From contig JALEIO010000062.1 in NCBI GenBank assembly GCA_022769845.1, positions 1 to 11,038 of the forward strand: a DNA stretch of 11,038 nt, written 5' to 3'. Each line of letters opens with the position of its first letter. Position 1 is the first letter of the stretch. The translations under genes were made by a program, and so were the position numbers. The notes under the pieces are model-generated. The model searched no databases and was not told where the DNA came from. It saw nothing but the letters and a program-made list of their open reading frames with translations. Of the stretch, positions 5,769-11,038 are shown in pieces. This stretch comes from Oscillospiraceae bacterium. GTDB taxonomy: Bacteria; Bacillota; Clostridia; UMGS1810.

Positions 5769-8384
5769 ATGAAAAAAATTTTAGCGATTATATTGTGTAT
5801 ATGCCTTTTGACCTCCTCTGCGGCGGTTTTGTCGTTTGCAGAAAGCGAAAATGCGCCGGAAGGTGCAGAATTTTTGCAGTATCTTAAAATTATGGAGTTT
5901 GGCAAAACGGAGAATTTTTGGTCGGAAAATATAACAAGAGCAAGCTTTTCGCACGCAGTTTATAACATTGTAAAAAGCGCCGACAAAGCAAAGTCGAACA
6001 ATGCGTATTACACCGATGTTGAAGAGTCCGATAATTTTTTTGCTGCGGTAAGCTTTCTTGTTGAAACAGGCGTTTTAACTGTAAATGACAGCAAAAAATT
6101 TAATCCCGGCGAATATATCACCTATGATGAGGCGGTAAAAATGCTGGTTACGCTTGCAGGCTATGCGCCGTATGCTATGTCAAAGGGCGGCTATCCGACA
6201 GGCTATATTATGGCCGCGCAAAATCTTAAAATAACCGACGGAATTACTTTGGGAGGATATGTTGACAATGCCGCGGCGGTTAAGCTTATTTACAACACGC
6301 TGACGGTTAAAATGTATGATGTTGATTTTATAAAGAACAAAACGATAAACTATACGTTTTCGGACACCGAAACGGTTTTGGAAAGATATTTTGACATATA
6401 CTTAACAGAAGGTGTGGTTACAAAACAGAATATGACAGATATTTCGTCTGAAAAAGGCGATATAAGCTCAATTATTGCAATAGACGGTTTTGAATATACC
6501 GACCGCACCGAAAATCAGAATTTTTTAGGCTATGACGTTAAAGCGTACATATTAAAAAACGGCAGCGGCAGAGAAAGCGTTGTTTTTATGGAATTATCCG
6601 AACAAAATCAAACTCTTGAAATTGCTGCTGATGATTTAATTGACGTAAGCATAAACAAAATTACCTATGCGGACAAAAACGGCAATGAAAAAACCGCAAA
6701 GCTTAAAAATGCGGCATTTGTAAAAAACGGTACGCTTTTATCGAGCGACATTTCCAAAAAAGCATTTATAGAAAAGGGAAATTTAAAGCTTATTTCAAAT
6801 GACGGAAGTGCATACAGCACAGTTATAATAACCGAATACCAAGTTATCTGCGCAGGACTTATTGATTTTGGCGCAAAGAAGGTTTATGATAAATACGAGC
6901 CGTCGGAATGTGTTGAATTAAACCGCGAAAAGTACGACAATGTTTCAATAAAAATAAACGGCGGCGAGGCAAATTTTGCAAGCATTGAAGAGGGCGACGT
7001 TTTAACCGTTGTCTGCTCGGAGGACAAAAACAGCGTAACGGCTTATATTTCAACTAACAAAATAACAGGTGTTTTAGAGTCGGTAAGCGGTGACGACAAG
7101 GTTTACATTGACGGAAAAGAATATACTCTTGACAAAAAGCTTGCAAAAAGATTTAATGTAAATCTTATGGATACGGCGGACTTTATTCTTGATGAAACAG
7201 GCGAAATTGCCGAAGTTAAAAATGCGAAAAACGCAAAATACAAAACAGGCTATGTTTATGAATTTAACGTTGGCGAAAATAAAAAGCAAAGTCCGGTTTT
7301 AAGCATATTTACAGTTGACGGAAAATACGAAAAGCTAAAATGCGCCGATAAGTTTTCGGTTAACGACGGTGAAAAAACAAGCAAATCGGACGACCTTTTA
7401 AAGGTTTTATGCAAAGCAGATGATAAAAACGCGCTAAAGCCCCAGCTTATAAGATATGCTCTGAACGGCAATGGCGAAATTTCGGCGGTTAATACGGCAA
7501 ATTTTGCAAGCAGTATGAGCGAGTCAAAATACATTGACAAAACTCTTGACGAAGGAAAATACAAATTTTTCTCGGCGATTGTTTATCCGAAAACGCCGAT
7601 TTCTGCCGAAACGGTATATATGAAGGTTCCGAGCGATGAGCTTATTGAAGACGGAGTTACCGATTCAAGATATTTTAAGATTGTTGACAAAAAGACAATA
7701 AAAACCGACCGTTCGTATGTTTTTGAGGCGTACAAATTAAACAACAACACCCCGTATACCGATGTTTTGGTTTACAAATGCGGCGTCGGAACGGAGTTTG
7801 ATTCGTACGACCCATATGCAATGGTGAGAAGGGTTTACAAGTCTGTTGACGGCTACGGCGGCGAAACATATGCGCTTGAAGTGTTTGAAAAGGGAAGGGC
7901 AGTAAAGTATTTTACCGGCGATATGTGCAGTTGGCCCGCAGAAGATGTTTTGGAAGGCGATGTTATAAGATTTGCGCTGGATACTGACGGCAGTATTAAT
8001 GCAATTAAAATTGTTTGCCGTCCCTCCGATAAATCGTATCCTTTGCCGCCGACTATGAATACAACCGCATACGCTGCGACAGGAAGGCTTACCTGTCACT
8101 ATGCGTATGACAAGTGGGAAGGAAACGAAATGGATACCGGCGGATTATTAAGCGTTTTATCGTTTTCCGATACCTTCGGAGGCGACTTAAGCTTCTGCCT
8201 TACATACAGCAGGCTTAAAAATGTGATGATTTATGACAGTACACAGCCAAAAGGCAAAAGGGTATATTTAGGCTCGATTGACAACATTGTAACCTACAAA
8301 GGCTCGGGCGGCACAGGCGCGTCATATGTCATAGTTCATGCAAATATAGGTTCGATTGAAAACGTATTTGTTATAAACAATTAA
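5769..8384 (+). CDS. Secreted protein with divergent N-terminal SLH-like repeats and a long beta-rich body
   Basis: The 871-residue protein has a clear signal peptide (about 1-24, KKILAIILCICLL core, cleavage near SFA). Residues about 36-69, 81-131 and 145-181 look like three SLH repeats: NITRASFSHAVYNIV and YITYDEAVKMLVTLAGY hold the TRAE-like positions, and YTDVEESDNFFAAVSFLVE is a typical SLH opening. The third copy is degraded. The remaining 690 residues are rich in short beta strands with no enzyme motif I recognise. They contain a recurring hairpin of the form xFxLDxxGxIxxI near 467-484, 559-575 and 730-749, and end in a Gly/Ser-rich stretch and FVINN. I know this general architecture from SLH proteins of gut Clostridia, where the body has no established function. 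It is probably a wall-attached partner of the preceding protein. It could be structural S-layer material, a glycan binder, or an adhesin; nothing here separates these. Confidence 0.85.
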   Translation: MKKILAIILCICLLTSSAAVLSFAESENAPEGAEFLQYLKIMEFGKTENFWSENITRASFSHAVYNIVKSADKAKSNNAYYTDVEESDNFFAAVSFLVETGVLTVNDSKKFNPGEYITYDEAVKMLVTLAGYAPYAMSKGGYPTGYIMAAQNLKITDGITLGGYVDNAAAVKLIYNTLTVKMYDVDFIKNKTINYTFSDTETVLERYFDIYLTEGVVTKQNMTDISSEKGDISSIIAIDGFEYTDRTENQNFLGYDVKAYILKNGSGRESVVFMELSEQNQTLEIAADDLIDVSINKITYADKNGNEKTAKLKNAAFVKNGTLLSSDISKKAFIEKGNLKLISNDGSAYSTVIITEYQVICAGLIDFGAKKVYDKYEPSECVELNREKYDNVSIKINGGEANFASIEEGDVLTVVCSEDKNSVTAYISTNKITGVLESVSGDDKVYIDGKEYTLDKKLAKRFNVNLMDTADFILDETGEIAEVKNAKNAKYKTGYVYEFNVGENKKQSPVLSIFTVDGKYEKLKCADKFSVNDGEKTSKSDDLLKVLCKADDKNALKPQLIRYALNGNGEISAVNTANFASSMSESKYIDKTLDEGKYKFFSAIVYPKTPISAETVYMKVPSDELIEDGVTDSRYFKIVDKKTIKTDRSYVFEAYKLNNNTPYTDVLVYKCGVGTEFDSYDPYAMVRRVYKSVDGYGGETYALEVFEKGRAVKYFTGDMCSWPAEDVLEGDVIRFALDTDGSINAIKIVCRPSDKSYPLPPTMNTTAYAATGRLTCHYAYDKWEGNEMDTGGLLSVLSFSDTFGGDLSFCLTYSRLKNVMIYDSTQPKGKRVYLGSIDNIVTYKGSGGTGASYVIVHANIGSIENVFVINN

Positions 8385-8402
8385 AAATTTTGCTTAATAA
8401 GC

Positions 8403-8407
8403 GGGAG
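8403..8407 (+). promoter_or_regulatory. Ribosome binding site choosing ATG 8414 for the AraC-type sensor
   Basis: GGGAG lies 6 bases before ATG 8414, so this start is preferred over the in-frame TTG at 8390, which has no such site. The 29-base gap (8385-8413) holds nothing else convincing, so the regulator is probably on the same transcript as the surface proteins. Confidence 0.7.
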
Positions 8408-8413
8408 AAGCCT

Positions 8414-10552
8414 ATGAGATATTTTAAAGCTGACAGCAACATAAAAAGACAGTATTTTGTGACTGCCGCAATACTTTTGGCGGTGCTGATACCCGTATAT
8501 ATTGTTTCATACAACATAACCGTTGAGAACATCTCGGCGGGAATACAGGGAAACATAGATGTAACTATGAATATGCTGGACAAAGAAACCGAAAGTCTTC
8601 GCAAAATCAGTATGAACATAATAGATACCGACGAATATACTGCGCTTAACAAAAATATCACAATAGACTCTCCCGTAGAATATGCGGCAGTTAATAAATT
8701 TGCAAAAAAGTACAATCAAACCATAGATTTATCAAGCATTATTGAGGATTCGATTATATATTTTAAACGCAGTGATGTTATTGTGTCAAAAAAGCTTACG
8801 CTTTGCGGCGAAGATTTTTTGAGCGTTAATGATTTTATATCTTTTGGCGGCGAAGATTTTGACAGCTTTTTGGATAAGGCGTCAAAGGAAGGGTTTTCCG
8901 AAACATGGCGGTATTGTCCCGATATGTTGTACTGCGGAAAAAAAGCAGATATGCTTGCGGTATGCGTTGCCGCAAGCAGAATTTTAAGCAGTAATACCGA
9001 CGCGGTTATAATAGGGCTTATAGACGTTAACAATCTTTTTTCGGCAATGGGAATGGATAATTTTAAATCCTATGTGGAATATAAGTTTACGGCATATGAC
9101 AACAGTACGCTTATGAAAAGCAAACATTATGATTTGCAAAAAAGCAAGCATATTATTTCGTACGACAAGACAAGCGCGGCGGTGCGGCTCAATTTAAAGG
9201 TAAAGCCGTCGTATTACAATAAAAGAATGAGGCTTTTGTATATTCTGTTTGCCGTATACAGTATGATTATTGTGGGAGTCGGCGTGCTTATTGTGTTTTT
9301 TCTTGCAAAAATGCAAAATTCAAAAATGCACTCTCTTGCTCTGGCGGTTGAGGAATTTACAGGTATTGCAAACGTAAAAAACGATTACGATTATATCAGC
9401 GAGGTTTTAAAGGGAATAAACAGGCAGAATTTATATCTTGACAGCGTTGTTGCAAAAAACGTTATATACAAGCTTTTTACAATGACTCTTACCGATGACG
9501 AGTATGACATTATAAAGTCAAAATATCCCGACCTTTTTGGCGAAAGCATCATTATGATTATCAAAAGCACCAATATGATGCCTGAAATTATTGAGCTGGG
9601 CGCAAAGCAGTATGACCTTGAAATTATTACCATGCTTAAAAACTACAACGGCAATATTGTGGTTATAATAAAGGCGCAGAACAAGGACGATTACTATGCC
9701 GAAGCTGCAGGAAAAATAAGCGAGCTTGTATCGAGAATTAAGGAAAAGGGCATTGATATGTATGTTTCTGTAAGCGGAATATGCGAAAGTATTGAAAAAA
9801 TTCCCGAAAAGTACAAAGAAGCGCACAATTTGCTCAGACATCTTGAATATAAAAATATTATTCTTGCCGATGAAGACAGAGCGGAAAAAACGCTTGCGCT
9901 TACCGGCGCGGACGAAAAGCTCTATGAACTTATTATGGCGGGCAATGAGTTTGAGGCAAGCAGAATTGTTTATGAGCAGTGGTATAATTTGAGCGAAAAT
10001 TTTGCGGACAACAGCTTGGAGCAGCTTTTCTTTGACCAGAGAAGAGCGCTTTTGACGGCTGCCGAAAATACAGGCTACAAGGGCGAAATTGTTAACTATG
10101 ACAGCAACAAAAACATACAGGAAACCGCCTTTGCGGTGACGGACTGTATAGATAAACTGTGCGCCCATATACGTTCGCTCCGCAGTGAAAAGAAAAAATA
10201 TGATGAAATTATAAACTACATTCTTGCGCATTATACCGAAATTGATTTTGGTATGACAAGCGTTACATCGAATTTTAACGTGTCGGACAAAACGGTGAGC
10301 AGCGTTGTAAAACAAAAAACCGGTCAAAGCTTTTTGACTTATGTTGAAAATTTGCGTATTGACAGGGCAAAAGAGCTTTTGGAAAATGATGCTTTAAAGG
10401 TTGCGGATGTTGCAAATATGTGCGGTTACGGCACAGAAGGAGCATTTTACAAGGCGTTTAAAAAGAAGGTTAACGTATCTCCGGGCGTTTACAGAAAAAG
10501 CAGAACGAGCAAGTTTATTTTCGGTGATGAGGAGGACGGATGTGAAAAATAA
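8414..10552 (+). CDS. Membrane-anchored AraC-family sensor and transcription regulator
   Basis: The 712-residue protein has transmembrane helix 1 at about 14-36, an extracellular region at about 37-273, and transmembrane helix 2 at about 274-298 (LLYILFAVYSMIIVGVGVLI). A cytoplasmic middle part with a degenerate GGDEF-like fold of the CdaR/YesN type follows at about 369-493; the cue is VSVSGICESIEKIPEKYKEA. The C-terminal AraC double helix-turn-helix covers about 594-697: NVSDKTVSSVVKQKTGQSF in the first part, then RAKELLEN, VADVANMCGYGTEGAFYKAF and VSPGVYRKS. This one-protein design senses an extracellular signal and binds DNA at the membrane. It is common in Firmicutes beside sugar transporters and glycoside hydrolases. 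The extracellular region is too diverged for me to name its fold; Cache is the usual guess. It probably activates this block. The final 11 bases overlap the next gene. Confidence 0.92.
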   Translation: MRYFKADSNIKRQYFVTAAILLAVLIPVYIVSYNITVENISAGIQGNIDVTMNMLDKETESLRKISMNIIDTDEYTALNKNITIDSPVEYAAVNKFAKKYNQTIDLSSIIEDSIIYFKRSDVIVSKKLTLCGEDFLSVNDFISFGGEDFDSFLDKASKEGFSETWRYCPDMLYCGKKADMLAVCVAASRILSSNTDAVIIGLIDVNNLFSAMGMDNFKSYVEYKFTAYDNSTLMKSKHYDLQKSKHIISYDKTSAAVRLNLKVKPSYYNKRMRLLYILFAVYSMIIVGVGVLIVFFLAKMQNSKMHSLALAVEEFTGIANVKNDYDYISEVLKGINRQNLYLDSVVAKNVIYKLFTMTLTDDEYDIIKSKYPDLFGESIIMIIKSTNMMPEIIELGAKQYDLEIITMLKNYNGNIVVIIKAQNKDDYYAEAAGKISELVSRIKEKGIDMYVSVSGICESIEKIPEKYKEAHNLLRHLEYKNIILADEDRAEKTLALTGADEKLYELIMAGNEFEASRIVYEQWYNLSENFADNSLEQLFFDQRRALLTAAENTGYKGEIVNYDSNKNIQETAFAVTDCIDKLCAHIRSLRSEKKKYDEIINYILAHYTEIDFGMTSVTSNFNVSDKTVSSVVKQKTGQSFLTYVENLRIDRAKELLENDALKVADVANMCGYGTEGAFYKAFKKKVNVSPGVYRKSRTSKFIFGDEEDGCEK
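10531..10536 (+). promoter_or_regulatory. Ribosome binding site choosing GTG 10542
   Basis: GGAGGA inside the end of the regulator gene lies 5 bases before GTG 10542. An in-frame ATG at 10527 would add five residues (MRRTD) but has no upstream site, so GTG is preferred. Confidence 0.7.
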
Positions 10553-11038
10553 AACTGCGGTAAAAATTGTTGTTTTAATACTGGCTGCGGTAAATTTATT
10601 GAATGTTTTTGCATTTGATGAATATATTTTAAATTTTGAAAACGGCGCGGGTGATTGGACAAGAATATCAGCTTCGGGAGATATTACAACAGAGTATGTT
10701 GACGCTGAACGAAAAAACGCTCTTTTTATAAATTCGCCCAATACTCTGGCAAAATGTCGTAAAGAGCTTGAAAATCCCGTTTTGGCAGATGACAAAATTT
10801 ATTCTTTAAGCTATGACGTTATGATACCTGATATAAAAAACGAACAGACAAAACAGACGGTTACGGTATGCGCTTTGGGCGCTAACAACGTTATGGGATT
10901 TTACGGGTTGAGAATTGACAACGGAGCGGTAAGTTATCCTAACGGAATTGACACAACGAGTATAAGCACCGCATACAGCGGCGGCGAGGTTTTAAAAATT
11001 TCGCAGGGCAGCTGGCACACTTTAAAGACGGTGTATAA
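10542..11038 (+). CDS. N-terminal part of a secreted jelly-roll protein (3' truncated)
   Basis: The frame stays open from GTG 10542 to the right edge, giving 165 complete codons. It starts with a signal peptide (MKNKTAVKIVVLILAAVNLL, cleavage near NVFA). A beta-rich domain follows, opening with YILNFENGAGDW. Its later part, SLSYDVMIPDI, then KQTVTVCALG, GLRIDNGAVSY and GSWHTLKTVY, matches in order and spacing the first jelly-roll of the 1335-residue protein (LSFSLMFDNIPD, QQTVCVYGG, GLRIDDGIIKY, VWYNFDVISDF). It is therefore probably a second extracellular lectin/LamG-like protein. Whether it also carries SLH repeats, a CBM or a catalytic domain lies beyond the window. It overlaps the regulator gene by 11 bases, so it should be co-translated with it and is a likely target of the same control. 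Confidence 0.85.
   Translation, partial: MKNKTAVKIVVLILAAVNLLNVFAFDEYILNFENGAGDWTRISASGDITTEYVDAERKNALFINSPNTLAKCRKELENPVLADDKIYSLSYDVMIPDIKNEQTKQTVTVCALGANNVMGFYGLRIDNGAVSYPNGIDTTSISTAYSGGEVLKISQGSWHTLKTVY

Noticed and set aside
8392..8402. Short palindrome GCTTAATAAGC in the gap before the regulator gene, considered as operator or terminator
   Set aside because: The arms are five bases with a one-base centre, no T-run follows, and AraC-family sites are usually longer direct repeats.
8390..8413. In-frame extension of the regulator to TTG 8390
   Set aside because: GGGAG is correctly placed for ATG 8414, and no comparable site precedes 8390.
8805..8860. Direct repeat of 14 bases (GCGGCGAAGATTTT at 8805-8818 and 8847-8860)
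   Set aside because: The copies are 42 bases apart and in the same reading frame, coding a repeated GEDF. This is a small local protein repeat with no sign of a mobile or regulatory role.
9518..10327. Long open frame of 269 codons on the minus strand inside the regulator gene
   Set aside because: It lies wholly opposite a well-supported AraC-family gene, and its product is a low-complexity mix of Phe, Arg, Asn and Ile with no domain, typical of an antisense shadow.

Overview
The window looks like a single co-directional gene block from a Gram-positive anaerobe of the Clostridia type, probably an uncultured gut or fermenter lineage. The basis is S-layer homology (SLH) domains, strong GGAGG-type ribosome binding sites, TTG and GTG starts alongside ATG, a base composition of roughly 40% G+C by eye, and a membrane-bound AraC-family sensor regulator of a kind common in Firmicutes glycan loci. 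Negativicutes also carry SLH proteins, so the assignment is an inference. No taxonomic marker is present.

Layout, all on the + strand: (1) the 3' part of a protein ending in a CBM9-like carbohydrate-binding module, 2-859; (2) a GH16-family glycoside hydrolase without a signal peptide, 856-1719, overlapping gene 1 by four bases; (3) a secreted 1335-residue multidomain protein, 1748-5755, with two jelly-roll/Ig-like module pairs, a helical region and three C-terminal SLH repeats; (4) a secreted 871-residue protein, 5769-8384, with divergent N-terminal SLH-like repeats and a long beta-rich body; (5) a 712-residue two-transmembrane sensor with a C-terminal AraC DNA-binding domain, 8414-10552; (6) the 5' end of another secreted protein, 10542 to the right edge, whose N-terminal domain resembles that of gene 3. 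Gaps are 28, 13 and 29 bases and the other two junctions overlap, so there is almost no non-coding DNA. I see no terminator, promoter, RNA gene, CRISPR array or mobile element. Any main promoter must lie left of the window or inside a gene.

Inferred working model: this is part of a Gram-positive glycan-use locus. SLH proteins attached to secondary cell-wall polymer, and other surface proteins with lectin-like jelly rolls or CBM9, would bind polysaccharide outside. The GH16 enzyme, apparently cytoplasmic, would cleave imported beta-linked oligosaccharide. The AraC-type sensor would read an extracellular ligand and control the block. No transporter is seen in the window, and the substrate cannot be fixed from sequence alone. 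The least understood parts are the bodies of the 1335- and 871-residue proteins, and the odd placement of a signal-less GH16 among surface proteins.
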